A stretch of 64,000 nucleotides of DNA, taken from Pseudoalteromonas sp. G4 (lineage in GTDB: Bacteria; Pseudomonadota; Gammaproteobacteria; Enterobacterales; Alteromonadaceae). Positions within the stretch are counted from its first letter, which is position 1; every line of letters begins with the position of its first letter. The notes below the pieces were generated by a model. The model saw only the letters and a program-made list of their open reading frames with translations, had not been told where the DNA came from and did no database searches. The stretch is taken from positions 123,963 through 187,962 of the forward strand of contig NZ_JAPEHW010000002.1 of NCBI RefSeq assembly GCF_028875915.1, given 5' to 3'. Made by a program: the position numbers and the translations under genes. Positions 49,525 through 58,917 of the stretch are shown here, in pieces.

Positions 49525-52008
49525 ATGAACAACTCACAAAAGCAATTTTTGATTAGCAGTTTATCCAAAAGCATCATTATGGCGCTCTCAGCATTACCTT
49601 TATGTAGTTATGCAAATTCTCAATCAGACACGCAAAAAGACGTGGAAATTATAGAAGTAACCGCGCAAAAACGATCTCAAAGTATACTGCAGGTACACCT
49701 CGCTGTAGATTCGATCAGTAGTGATGTTATTGAAAAAACAAACTCATTAAAGCTAAGCGATATTGATGATTTTGTTCCTGGTTTTTCATTTAGTGATGGC
49801 AATGTCACCCAAGCAGGTGTCACCATGCGTGGTGTTTCAAGCCCTAATATTAGCGTCGGTGGCGACCCGTCAGCAGCGAGTTTTTTTGATGATGTCTATA
49901 TGCCAAGAGCTGCTCAAAACGTTATCTTCAGTGATGTTCAGCGTGTGGAGGTGCTAAAAGGGCCGCAAGGTACTTTATTTGGCCGAAATGCTGCAACAGG
50001 TGTTGTAAATATTATCCCTAACAGTCCAGATGCTGAAAAAAATGGTTTTGTGAAAGCGAATCTTGGTAATTTAAAGCTAAAACGATTTGAGGGTATGGCC
50101 AACTTTGCAGTTACAGATAACCTATTTGTAAGAGTTAATGGGCTTTCTAATCAACGAGATGGAAATATCGAAAACCAGTTTATTTCGGGTTTTGATGGCA
50201 ATGACGAGAACCATAAAGCGGCACGCATTGCCGTTAAATATGTTGTGAATACTGATACTTCTATTCAGTTAGCTTATGACTGGGACAAGGTAAAGCAAGC
50301 GCCGCCAGAAGCAATTGGCATCAGTGAATACACAAAATATCCGGATCCTTTTGCTGGTAAGTTTGAAAATGACGTATTTAACGGTGAAGAAAGCCGCGAT
50401 ATGGATGCGTTAACACTTAAGGTTGAATCACAATTAACGGATGATTGGTCGGTAAAACTGGTTTCAAGTAATCGTCAATGGCAAACCATTAACCGTGAAG
50501 ATGAGGACGGTTTAGCACTTGCAACTCGCCATTTTGATACCTCAAATAACGAAGATTCTGATATTTTTTACAACGAACTCCAGTTTAATTACCAACATGG
50601 CAATATCAGTTATGTCGGTGGTATCACATACAGTGAAGAAACGGTTTCTCAAGTTACTGAGCTTAACTTAAATGCTGACACAGTGATGACAATGGTGACT
50701 AACGAGCTAGGAAATATGTTCGGTGTACCGCTTAACCACTTGTGGGATGCAGCAGAATTTACAGCAGTGCTTAATTATTTACACGCTGTGCCTGGTGTTG
50801 GCCAAGCCCTAGACCCAATTTATATGATGCTGGGAGTGGAGACACTGACCCCTGAGGTACTTGCATATGCTGAGCAAATGCAACCCGGCACCATAGATAT
50901 GATTTATGACAGCATTGCCTATAGTCCTATTGTTAATAACCCCGCATTTATGGGGCCAAGTTACCAAGGAAAAGTGTGGCAAGAAATGATGGTAAATACA
51001 GGTGATTTCAAAAACTACGGTATTTACTCTGATATTGATTATCGTATTAACGAACAGTTTAGTGTGATTGCAGGCCTTCGTTATTCTAAAGATAAAAAAG
51101 CATTTAGTTGGCAAGTACCAGTGACTAGTTTCAGTGATGAAAGAAGCGGTGTAGAAAACCTAATTTTCCCTTCATTTGATAAGATAAGTGCCAATGATTC
51201 ATGGAGCAAAACGACGGGTCGCTTAATTGGTCAGTACCGTGTAAATAACAAAAACATGACATATTTGAGTTATTCAACAGGTTATAAATCTGGAGGATAT
51301 GATTCTCTTGACCCAACAACGGCGGTCAATCCATTTAAACCAGAGCTGACAACAAACTATGAATTTGGTTACAAAGGTGAAGCTTTTGCTGTGCTTCGTA
51401 GCCAAATTGCTGTTTATCAGATGGAAATTGATGATAGGCAAACAACAGTTGAATCAAAACCACCGGGTCAGTTAACCGCTTTCCCTGTAGTTATCAATGG
51501 CGACCAGATTATTAAAGGCATTGAAATAAACCTTAATTGGCAAGTAACAGATAGTTTTACTGCTTCATTAGTCACCGAATTTAGAGAAACCGAATCGGAT
51601 TGGGATGACTATTTTGATGCAAGTAGCCAATGGATTACGGGTAAATCGAAGGGCAATACAAACTTAGCGTACACCACGAGCTTTAATTATTTACCAGATT
51701 TCCCTTATGGAAATTTAGCGATTCGTTTGGATTATATTTATGCTGAAAACGATCGAGATTCAGATCCTGGATACCAACAGTGGTATAGCAATATTCCACA
51801 CTACTTAAATGACAGGCAAGACCTCAATCTTAATGTGACGTGGCAACACCCTAATGATGCAGTGCAAATCGCATTATGGGGTAAAAATCTCTTAGATGAA
51901 AAATATATTTCAGGTATTCGCAATATTACAACGGAAATTCTTAATACTCCGTTTGTGTCTATTGAAGACGGTATTACTTATGGTGTTGAATTTAAATATA
52001 CATTTTAA
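49525..52008 (+). CDS. TonB-dependent outer membrane receptor with Met-rich insertion
   Basis: The 827-residue receptor has a signal peptide (about 1-31) and a TonB box-like segment EIIEVTAQK (41-49). The plug domain includes QRVEVLKGPQGTLFGRNAATGVVNI (139-163, in overlapping pieces), and a 22-strand barrel ends YGVEFKYTF. An unusual helical stretch at about 384-491 holds ten methionines and replaces a normal extracellular loop. It should import a ligand with TonB energy. The next genes encode an AraC-type regulator and two c-type cytochromes. The ligand is unknown. Confidence 0.88.
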   Translation: MNNSQKQFLISSLSKSIIMALSALPLCSYANSQSDTQKDVEIIEVTAQKRSQSILQVHLAVDSISSDVIEKTNSLKLSDIDDFVPGFSFSDGNVTQAGVTMRGVSSPNISVGGDPSAASFFDDVYMPRAAQNVIFSDVQRVEVLKGPQGTLFGRNAATGVVNIIPNSPDAEKNGFVKANLGNLKLKRFEGMANFAVTDNLFVRVNGLSNQRDGNIENQFISGFDGNDENHKAARIAVKYVVNTDTSIQLAYDWDKVKQAPPEAIGISEYTKYPDPFAGKFENDVFNGEESRDMDALTLKVESQLTDDWSVKLVSSNRQWQTINREDEDGLALATRHFDTSNNEDSDIFYNELQFNYQHGNISYVGGITYSEETVSQVTELNLNADTVMTMVTNELGNMFGVPLNHLWDAAEFTAVLNYLHAVPGVGQALDPIYMMLGVETLTPEVLAYAEQMQPGTIDMIYDSIAYSPIVNNPAFMGPSYQGKVWQEMMVNTGDFKNYGIYSDIDYRINEQFSVIAGLRYSKDKKAFSWQVPVTSFSDERSGVENLIFPSFDKISANDSWSKTTGRLIGQYRVNNKNMTYLSYSTGYKSGGYDSLDPTTAVNPFKPELTTNYEFGYKGEAFAVLRSQIAVYQMEIDDRQTTVESKPPGQLTAFPVVINGDQIIKGIEINLNWQVTDSFTASLVTEFRETESDWDDYFDASSQWITGKSKGNTNLAYTTSFNYLPDFPYGNLAIRLDYIYAENDRDSDPGYQQWYSNIPHYLNDRQDLNLNVTWQHPNDAVQIALWGKNLLDEKYISGIRNITTEILNTPFVSIEDGITYGVEFKYTF

Positions 52009-52033
52009 AACAAAAGGATATGAAGTTTTTCTA

Positions 52034-52056
52034 TTTTAGGTAATGATTACCTAAAA
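52034..52056. promoter_or_regulatory. Perfect palindrome upstream of the AraC-type regulator gene
   Basis: TTTTAGGTAA (52034-52043) and TTACCTAAAA (52047-52056) are exact inverted arms around TGA. It lies 26 bases after the TonB receptor stop and 90 before the regulator start. It may be a regulator-binding site; no T-run follows to make it a terminator. Confidence 0.45.
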
Positions 52057-52145
52057 TTTAATAAATGTTAAATTTATGTTGTTTTTAAAATGTAGGGTAT
52101 GGTTTACTGTTGTATGGTGCTGTGAAGTAGGAGTAAGGGGCGGCC

Positions 52146-53159
52146 GTGCAACAGTTTAATGATTTTTTTCTCACCATAACCTTTAGTTGTCTTCTCGTAA
52201 GCATTGTTTTGTTACTACCTCAGCGCACACGTTCAGAACAAATAAAGCTGTTTATGATTTTGCTGGTTTGTTGCAACAGTTATGTGCTAGGTCAACTCAG
52301 TTTTATACAGAACCCAGTTGTAGATACCATTAATTTTGTTGGTGGCAACCTGCTGCCAGGAGTGTTTTGGCTTGTCTGCATTTGTGTTTTTGCTGACAAA
52401 TCAAAACTTACTACTTTTGATTATTCTATTGCGTGTTCTACCTTGCTCGTGCCTTCAATAAATCAACTTGTTGGACTGGTGATTGATAGCGCGCTTATAA
52501 AGCAAGTATTTGGTTATTTTGGTGTGGCGTTAGAGCTTTCATTAATTGCAATGGGGCTTTTTTATTGCATCAAAAATATCGATATTGATTTAGTTGCGCA
52601 GCGCCGTAGTTTCCGCACTACTTTAATCTTTTCTGTGGGTATTTACTTCTTTTTATTCATTATATTAGGCCAAGGGTTTAAACTGAATTTTGCTTGGCTG
52701 ACTTTATTTTTTAACATTGTAGCTGCGCTTATCAGCCTTACAGTGATCTTTGTTTTATTCGGACTTCGCCATCCAAGCCCGTTTGAATTAGCAAAAGTAG
52801 CACCGACTAAAAATAATAACCCCTTGTTAACGCGTATTGTTAATGCCATGGAGCAAGATGCGCTTTATAAGCAAGAGGGGCTAACTATTAGTGATTTATC
52901 AAAAAGAATCTCTATTCACGTGTACAAATTAAGGCAATTGATCAATGGTGAGCTTGGTTTTCGCAATTTTAATGATTATTTAAATTACTATCGTATTCGT
53001 GAAATTACTGAATTATTGGGTTCTGAAACGCATGCAAATACACCGGTATTAACCTTGGCACTGGATAATGGTTTTCGCAGCTTAAGTTCATTTAATAAAG
53101 CATTTAAAGATACCCATGGCAAAACGCCAACACAGTATAAAAAAGAAATATATGGTTAG
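52146..53159 (+). CDS. AraC-type regulator with N-terminal membrane domain
   Basis: The 337-residue protein has about six or seven hydrophobic segments in residues 7-210. A C-terminal AraC/XylS double helix-turn-helix follows (about 232-335), including LTISDLSKRISIHVYKLRQLIN and the second-helix signature TLALDNGFRSLSSFNKAFKDTHGKTPTQYKK. It probably senses a signal in the membrane and controls the flanking receptor and cytochrome genes. The start is a GTG with AAGGGG upstream. A strong terminator follows. Confidence 0.87.
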   Translation: MQQFNDFFLTITFSCLLVSIVLLLPQRTRSEQIKLFMILLVCCNSYVLGQLSFIQNPVVDTINFVGGNLLPGVFWLVCICVFADKSKLTTFDYSIACSTLLVPSINQLVGLVIDSALIKQVFGYFGVALELSLIAMGLFYCIKNIDIDLVAQRRSFRTTLIFSVGIYFFLFIILGQGFKLNFAWLTLFFNIVAALISLTVIFVLFGLRHPSPFELAKVAPTKNNNPLLTRIVNAMEQDALYKQEGLTISDLSKRISIHVYKLRQLINGELGFRNFNDYLNYYRIREITELLGSETHANTPVLTLALDNGFRSLSSFNKAFKDTHGKTPTQYKKEIYG

Positions 53160-53181
53160 AGTTGTTAGTGAGTGATAGTTA

Positions 53182-53219
53182 AAAAAACCGAGTAATTATA
53201 AATTACTCGGTTTTTTTTT
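53182..53219 (+). terminator. Terminator of the AraC-type regulator gene
   Basis: CCGAGTAATT and AATTACTCGG form a 10-bp stem with a 3-base loop, extended by A/T pairs, and are followed by nine T. Confidence 0.93.
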
Positions 53220-53288
53220 AACTTTTAATAAGCTGGTTAACGCATTTTTCATAATAGTCGAACTAGGTTTTGTAAAAAGAAAAATAGT

Positions 53289-54470
53289 ATGAAAGCCATT
53301 CGAACTTACGTTTATTTATTTATCTCATTTTTAAGTGTTTCTGCTTACTCAGATAACACAAATCCAATTACCTTAAATTCCCATTGCCCACCAAGTTTTG
53401 AAAAAACCAATGAGGGTTGCAAGCTTGTAAGCCTTTATCAATTTTACGACTCTCTAAATAATCAAGGGGTAGGTGGCACGCAAACCTCATTGCCTTCATA
53501 TCGTGATGGTTTTTCTCCTGAGCAAATTGATTTAGGCCGCTATTTATTTTTTGATCCGCTTTTATCTAAAAATCAAAAGCAAAGTTGCGCTTCATGTCAT
53601 CAACCTCAGTTAGGCTTTTCGGATGGACTCGCAAGAAGTGTTGGTACCAAGGGTGATTTACTGAAACGAAGTGCGCCAACCCTTTGGAATGTCGCATTTT
53701 TAAAACGATTTTTTTGGGATGCACGGGCAAATTCTTTAGAAGAGCAAGCCAAAGGGCCGCTTTTTGATAATCATGAAATGGCGAATGATGAAACCTCCTT
53801 GTTAGCTGCTTTAAATGCAAATAAAACTTATCGTGCGTTATTTAAAACTGCGTTTAATTCAGCCGAGGATATTAGTTTAGATCAGGTTGTGACATCGTTA
53901 AGTGCATTTCAGTCCTCGTTAATTTCATTAAATTCTCGCTATGACCATTATGTACATGGAGACCACAACGCTTTATCTGAAGAAGAAATACAAGGTATGA
54001 ACGTCTTTCGCTCATTTGTCGCAAGATGTGCAGAGTGCCACACACCACCACTTTTTACTAATCAACAAGTTGCTGTAATTGGTGTAGATGAACCAGAGGG
54101 CCTTGAGTTTGATATCGGTGCTGAAAAAACCTTTAACAATGCAAAGGTAAAAGGCGGTTTTAAAGTTCCAACACTTCGTAATATTACTAAAACAGCTCCT
54201 TATATGCATTCAGGACGTTTTAGCTCGCTGCGTGATGCCGTTGAGTTTTACACTCTAGGGCGTGGTCACGCAGTAAAAGATCAGCCTTTGTATCTTCATT
54301 GGCATATTTGGGAGCCGAATTTACGCGATGAAGAAATCGATCAAATAGTGGCATTTTTAGGTGCCTTAGAAGATCAAACATTAACGCCTAAAACACCAAA
54401 GCGTGTGCCTTCAGGATTAACACCCATAACGCATTTTCAGACAACAAATGAATCCGTATTAGCAGAATAA
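53289..54470 (+). CDS. Di-haem cytochrome c peroxidase / MauG family protein
   Basis: The 393-residue exported protein has a signal peptide (about 1-21) and a short Cys-containing N-terminal segment (C33, C44). Two haem-binding motifs follow: C100-ASCH104 and C247-AECH251. The region SAPTLWNVAFLKRFFWDARANSLEEQAKGP matches the CcpA/MauG peroxidase fold, and TAPYMHSGRF follows the second haem. Family members reduce peroxide or oxidise partner proteins. A beta-helix cytochrome gene starts 15 bases later, so the pair is probably co-transcribed. Whether it is a true peroxidase is not visible. Confidence 0.88.
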   Translation: MKAIRTYVYLFISFLSVSAYSDNTNPITLNSHCPPSFEKTNEGCKLVSLYQFYDSLNNQGVGGTQTSLPSYRDGFSPEQIDLGRYLFFDPLLSKNQKQSCASCHQPQLGFSDGLARSVGTKGDLLKRSAPTLWNVAFLKRFFWDARANSLEEQAKGPLFDNHEMANDETSLLAALNANKTYRALFKTAFNSAEDISLDQVVTSLSAFQSSLISLNSRYDHYVHGDHNALSEEEIQGMNVFRSFVARCAECHTPPLFTNQQVAVIGVDEPEGLEFDIGAEKTFNNAKVKGGFKVPTLRNITKTAPYMHSGRFSSLRDAVEFYTLGRGHAVKDQPLYLHWHIWEPNLRDEEIDQIVAFLGALEDQTLTPKTPKRVPSGLTPITHFQTTNESVLAE

Positions 54471-54485
54471 AAACAGGACAAACAT

Positions 54486-55988
54486 ATGAAAAAAAGTAAT
54501 TTTCTGTGGGCTGTAGCCCTAATATCAGCCTTTGCAGCAGGTAGTTATTATAATCAACAGAATCAGCCGATTAAAATAAGTAACAGCCAAACAGGTGCAA
54601 GTTACCAAGGGACTAACAGCGGTGTTGAAAGCACTAAAAAGTCAGCGGTTATAAAACAACAGTTTAATGGTGAGGTACATGTTGTAAATCAGGGCGAGTC
54701 AATTATGGCGGCGGTTAAATTGGCGCAGCCCGGCGACACAATTCAAGTGATGCCAGGAACTTACAATGAAACGGTATACATTGATAAGGACAGTATTCGC
54801 ATTTTAGGCGTCATTAAACAAGGACAATGGCCGACGATGCATGGTAATGGCGAACTTAATGATGCGATTTTATATTCAGGCAATAATATCGTTGTCGAAA
54901 ATATGAAAATAACCAAATATAAAGGTAATGGCATTATGGGCCAAGCCGGAAATAACTTTGAAATTCGTAATAATTTAATTGTTGATACAGGTGTTTACGG
55001 TATTTTCCCACAGTTAGGCAAAAACGGCATCGTAGAGTACAACATTATTTCAGGTATTGAAGATGCGGCTATTTATGTTGGCATGAGCGATAATATTCAT
55101 GTTGCACATAATCATGTGTTTTCTAACGTTGCTGGTATTGAAATTGAAAATTCCCGTCATGCTATTGTTGAGAACAATTTAGTGTATGACAACACAGGTG
55201 GAATTTTGGCATTTGTCACACCCGGCTTACCAATTAAAACAACCTATGATGTGATTATTCGAAACAACTTTGTTCACAATAATAATCATAAAAACTTTGG
55301 TGCACCGGGCAGTACTGTTGCAGGTATTCCACCAGGCACAGGCATATTAGTGATGGCTGCGGATGATGTAATCATCGAAGATAATGTGATTACTGATAAT
55401 AAAACCGCAGGCATTTTAATTACGGATCATCATCACGCCGCTAACATCACAATTGATCCTGAATCTGAGCCAAATGCGGATCGTGTGTCTATTTTAAATA
55501 ACACAATGGTAAACAATGGTTACGATACTATCGATGAAGTGAAAGCGCTTGCGTTAACTGAATTTAAATCAGGCAGTATCGAAATTGTACGTGTTGGAGG
55601 AAGTAAAGACAGCTGTATTATCAATCGCCATCAGTACATCACAGTGGGCGTTGATGATTTTGCCGAGTGCAATTATACCAATACCGATGATGTAATTAGT
55701 TATATTTTGGATGAACCGGTACCAGCTCGTAAAATTGAAGGTAAAGATCAAGGAAAGATTGCTTATTTAGGGGTGTGCACTGGATGCCATGCTTACACAG
55801 GGCAGTTAATTGGCCCGCCAATTAAAGACATTCAATCAATTTATCAAGGTAATCCAGAGGCGCTTGCAAGTTATATTGCAAAACCATTTAAAAAACGTCC
55901 AACGTTTCCTGAAATGCCACCACAGAATTATTTACCAGAGGAAACTAGGTTAGCGGTTGCAGAATATGTGTTGAGTTTAAAGAATTAA
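54486..55988 (+). CDS. Parallel beta-helix protein fused to a cytochrome c domain
   Basis: The 500-residue protein has an N-terminal signal or anchor (about 5-22). A right-handed parallel beta-helix of NosD/pectate-lyase type follows (about 60-370), with repeated IRNNxIVDxG and IEDNVI turns and the conserved segment GGILAFVTPGLPI. A C-terminal single-haem cytochrome c domain has C431-TGCH435 and likely Met 477 ligand (FPEMPP). The helix part resembles an uncharacterised family, recalled as TIGR03805, that occurs in pairs with another exported protein. Fusion to cytochrome c suggests a redox role beside the upstream di-haem protein. Confidence 0.82.
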   Translation: MKKSNFLWAVALISAFAAGSYYNQQNQPIKISNSQTGASYQGTNSGVESTKKSAVIKQQFNGEVHVVNQGESIMAAVKLAQPGDTIQVMPGTYNETVYIDKDSIRILGVIKQGQWPTMHGNGELNDAILYSGNNIVVENMKITKYKGNGIMGQAGNNFEIRNNLIVDTGVYGIFPQLGKNGIVEYNIISGIEDAAIYVGMSDNIHVAHNHVFSNVAGIEIENSRHAIVENNLVYDNTGGILAFVTPGLPIKTTYDVIIRNNFVHNNNHKNFGAPGSTVAGIPPGTGILVMAADDVIIEDNVITDNKTAGILITDHHHAANITIDPESEPNADRVSILNNTMVNNGYDTIDEVKALALTEFKSGSIEIVRVGGSKDSCIINRHQYITVGVDDFAECNYTNTDDVISYILDEPVPARKIEGKDQGKIAYLGVCTGCHAYTGQLIGPPIKDIQSIYQGNPEALASYIAKPFKKRPTFPEMPPQNYLPEETRLAVAEYVLSLKN

Positions 55989-55989
55989 A

Positions 55990-56015
55990 AAAAGGGCGTT
56001 ATTACGCCCTTTATT
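55990..56015. terminator. Terminator between the beta-helix cytochrome and ZnuD-like genes
   Basis: AAAGGGCG and CGCCCTTT pair over 8 bp with a 6-base loop, between convergent genes. Confidence 0.8.
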
Positions 56016-56029
56016 ATTAATGATACGAG

Positions 56030-58483
56030 TTAAAAATAAACGCGCATACCTAATTGGAAATTACGACCAGGTAATGGCGCAATATCTTTGATAAATGACG
56101 TATGACTAAATGCTAATTCATCCGTTAAGTTTTGCACCTTGGCAAATATATACGAGTCAGCATTAAGTACATCTAAATTATATTTAGCTGCAATATCGAA
56201 TAAGGTGTAGCTTTGCGTATTGCTTTCATGCGCACCCAGTTTATCTTGCTCAAAGTAATGAGTTGCAGAGAAGTTTAACTGCAGTGCTTGCCAGTCATAC
56301 TCTGCTTCAAAGCCAAGTTTGTTTTGTGGGAAGCGCGGTAAATATTCTGATGTGTCTTTCACATCATTACGAATATGATCCCCCATCACTTTAAGCATTA
56401 AGTCACTATTAACTTGGTAGTGAACATCAAATTCAATACCGTATAAATCAACATCTGCATATTGATATTGGAAAACACGTGTTGCTTCGTCTTCAACATG
56501 GCCATGTGATAAGTACTCTTCCATTGAAAGCATTTCATCATGGTGCGAATCGATTACTAAACCGGTATCTTGTTGGAAATAGAAATTATCAATCTGGTTA
56601 TAAAAAGCATTAATCGTGTAACCAAAATCACCATTAAATTTACGTAATGTTAAATCAAGGTTGTTTGATGTTTCTTGCTCAATATTTTCAGGTTCAAAGT
56701 GGATTTCACCTTCTTCAATTTCATAACCTAACCCTAAATCATAGGTACCTGTTGCAATGTGCAAACCATTTGAAAGAAGTTCCGCAGCACTTGGTGCACG
56801 TTCAGAGTGACCTATTGATAAGGCCAGTGAATGACCTTCTTGGAAATTCCAGATTGTACCTGCAGATATACTAATACTGTCAAATTCACCAACATAAGCA
56901 TATTCTTCACCATGATGTTCTTCATCACCATGTTCTTCGTGTTCATGCTCATCGTGTCCTAATAAAATTTCTGGTGCGTCTATTTCAGTATTTTCATAGC
57001 GTGCGCCTAGTTCAACACGGAAATCACCAAAGGTTCTTTCTTCTAGCGCAAATAATGCATGTTGTGTTGTATCACTGTGAGGTGTAAATGCTTCTGCGCC
57101 ATCTGCACCGTAATCTGAATCATAATAGTGGTAGCCAACTACACCGTGCCAGCCGAGTAGGTTATGTTCAGCGGTTGCACGTAACTCTTTTGATTCATTG
57201 GTAAATACAGTACCTTCCATGCCTTCTTCAATTTCAGCATGTCGGTAATCAGTGTAACCTAGCTTTACATCAAAACGTTCAATGGCTGAATCATGTAAGC
57301 TGTATGTAAAGTTTGCTTGATAACGGTCTTGAGTTAGTCTGGCAAATACATCACCATGCTCTTCATGTGCATCATGACCTTCTTCTTCATGCTCTTCTTC
57401 ATGGCCGTGATCGTGACCTGCATGAGAGTGTCCTGGAATACCATAGTCAGATTCAATTCTTCCGTATGCGAAACCAACTACTAAATGATCATTTACATAG
57501 CTTGTGCCTAAATTGAACGCTGTGGTATCAATAAAGCTATTTTCAATTGAGTCGATAGCTTCTTCATCATGCTCATCGTGATGATCTTCGCCCTCATGTG
57601 CCTCAGCGTCATGATCTTCTTCATGTTCATCATGATGAGCTTCAAACTTCGGCACTTTTGTATCTTCAGTTTTACGCTTCAAGCCATCTAAGTGGAAATT
57701 AAAGCCATTGTCACCACCATTAAGTACAAATGCCGCTGTGTTGCCTTCATTTACGGTATCATGTTTGTACTCAACAGCACCTTCTAAAGACTCGTAATTA
57801 GTTGAAGGAATGCGTGCATCTACAACATTTACAACACCACCAATTGCACCTGAACCATAAAGAAGTGTGGCAGGGCCACGTAATACTTCAATTTGTTCAG
57901 CACTTAATGTCTCATTAGTATTTGCATGATCAGGGCCGATACGTGATGCATCACTGCTTTCTAAACCATTTTGCATAATGCGAACGCGTGGCCCATCTAA
58001 ACCACGAATAACCGGTGAAGATGAAACAGGGCCGAAGTATGTTTGATTAACGCCAGGGAGTTTATTTAATGTTTCACCTAAGGTACTTGATGATTTGTCT
58101 TTTAATTCATCACCTGAAATTACGGTCACCGGCGATGTCATTTCTAAGTTACTTTTATGTAGCGCAGACGCATAAACTGTAATTGCTTCTATTGATGATT
58201 GTTCAAGTACTAGATTGATCGTTTGTGTTGTGTTTTCAACATTGAAACGTTTATCTAGGTAACCATCTTTACTGAAATGCAATTGACTATTTGCATCAAG
58301 GTCAATTTGATAATTACCTAAGCTATCCGTTATAACTTGCTTGTCTTTACCGTGAACATGCACTGCAACACCAGCAATTGGTTTACCATTTATGTCGGTT
58401 AGTTGGCCTGAAACTGGCGCTGCTTGAGAGGATAGTGGAAAAACAACACTTAGCACCGCTAAGCTAATGAGAGACTTTTTCAT
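56030..58483 (-). CDS. TonB-dependent zinc receptor, ZnuD-like, His-rich
   Basis: The 817-residue receptor has a signal peptide (about 1-21), a carboxypeptidase-regulatory-like domain (about 24-95), and a plug with RGLDGPRVRIMQNGL and QIEVLRGPATLLYGSGAIGGVVNVVD (in overlapping pieces). These match the Neisseria ZnuD type. The barrel ends LGMRVYF. Three extracellular loops are packed with His, Asp and Glu (about 283-308, 352-377 and 510-527), as expected for zinc capture. ATG 58483 is preferred over TTG 58489 because AGAAG is well spaced. A Zur-like site lies 81 bases upstream. Confidence 0.88.
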   Translation of the reverse strand: MKKSLISLAVLSVVFPLSSQAAPVSGQLTDINGKPIAGVAVHVHGKDKQVITDSLGNYQIDLDANSQLHFSKDGYLDKRFNVENTTQTINLVLEQSSIEAITVYASALHKSNLEMTSPVTVISGDELKDKSSSTLGETLNKLPGVNQTYFGPVSSSPVIRGLDGPRVRIMQNGLESSDASRIGPDHANTNETLSAEQIEVLRGPATLLYGSGAIGGVVNVVDARIPSTNYESLEGAVEYKHDTVNEGNTAAFVLNGGDNGFNFHLDGLKRKTEDTKVPKFEAHHDEHEEDHDAEAHEGEDHHDEHDEEAIDSIENSFIDTTAFNLGTSYVNDHLVVGFAYGRIESDYGIPGHSHAGHDHGHEEEHEEEGHDAHEEHGDVFARLTQDRYQANFTYSLHDSAIERFDVKLGYTDYRHAEIEEGMEGTVFTNESKELRATAEHNLLGWHGVVGYHYYDSDYGADGAEAFTPHSDTTQHALFALEERTFGDFRVELGARYENTEIDAPEILLGHDEHEHEEHGDEEHHGEEYAYVGEFDSISISAGTIWNFQEGHSLALSIGHSERAPSAAELLSNGLHIATGTYDLGLGYEIEEGEIHFEPENIEQETSNNLDLTLRKFNGDFGYTINAFYNQIDNFYFQQDTGLVIDSHHDEMLSMEEYLSHGHVEDEATRVFQYQYADVDLYGIEFDVHYQVNSDLMLKVMGDHIRNDVKDTSEYLPRFPQNKLGFEAEYDWQALQLNFSATHYFEQDKLGAHESNTQSYTLFDIAAKYNLDVLNADSYIFAKVQNLTDELAFSHTSFIKDIAPLPGRNFQLGMRVYF

Positions 58484-58563
58484 AAACAATACTTCTAAAT
58501 TTTCATCTTAAAATTCATGTTATGTGATACTGTAACATCAATATGTGTAGTTTTAAATAAATT

Positions 58564-58576
58564 GTTATAACATTAC
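58564..58576. promoter_or_regulatory. Candidate Zur box upstream of the ZnuD-like gene
   Basis: GTTATAACATTAC matches 11 of 13 positions of the Zur core GTTATAATATAAC. It lies 81 bases upstream of the start of the zinc-receptor gene, where Zur would repress it when zinc is plentiful. Confidence 0.45.
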
Positions 58577-58653
58577 ATATAATATTTGTAATGAATTGCA
58601 AATAAATGACAGTAGGGCTGGTATTTTTAAAAGGGTTTTAGGTTTTAAAGTTA

Positions 58654-58917
58654 CTAAAACTTAGGTATGTCTATTTCAATATCACTTGCAGGTGTAGCAC
58701 AGCAAAGTAATATTTCACCTTTTCTAACAAAGGCAAGAGGTTCTTGCTGATATTCCACATTACCATTAACTAGCTTGCAACGACATGCACCACAAAAGCC
58801 TTCACGACAGTGAAATTGCGGCTCAATATTATTGTTTTCTAAGAAGGTAAGAAGGTTTGGCTGATCAGAGTCAAAATCAAGACTCTGATCAGTATTAGCA
58901 ATGGTGACTTTGCTCAT
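58654..58917 (-). CDS. yfaE: 2Fe-2S ferredoxin-like protein YfaE
   Basis: The 87-residue plant-type ferredoxin has cluster ligands in HCREGFCGACRCKL and LCCATP. Its start overlaps the nrdB stop by one base, the same place as yfaE in E. coli. YfaE is thought to reduce the diferric centre and so maintain the tyrosyl radical of NrdB. No clear terminator follows. Confidence 0.93.
   Translation of the reverse strand: MSKVTIANTDQSLDFDSDQPNLLTFLENNNIEPQFHCREGFCGACRCKLVNGNVEYQQEPLAFVRKGEILLCCATPASDIEIDIPKF

Noticed and set aside
57313..57516. His/Leu-rich plus-strand ORF inside the ZnuD-like gene
   Set aside because: Its composition is a mirror of the His/Glu-rich loop codons on the other strand, so it is a shadow ORF.
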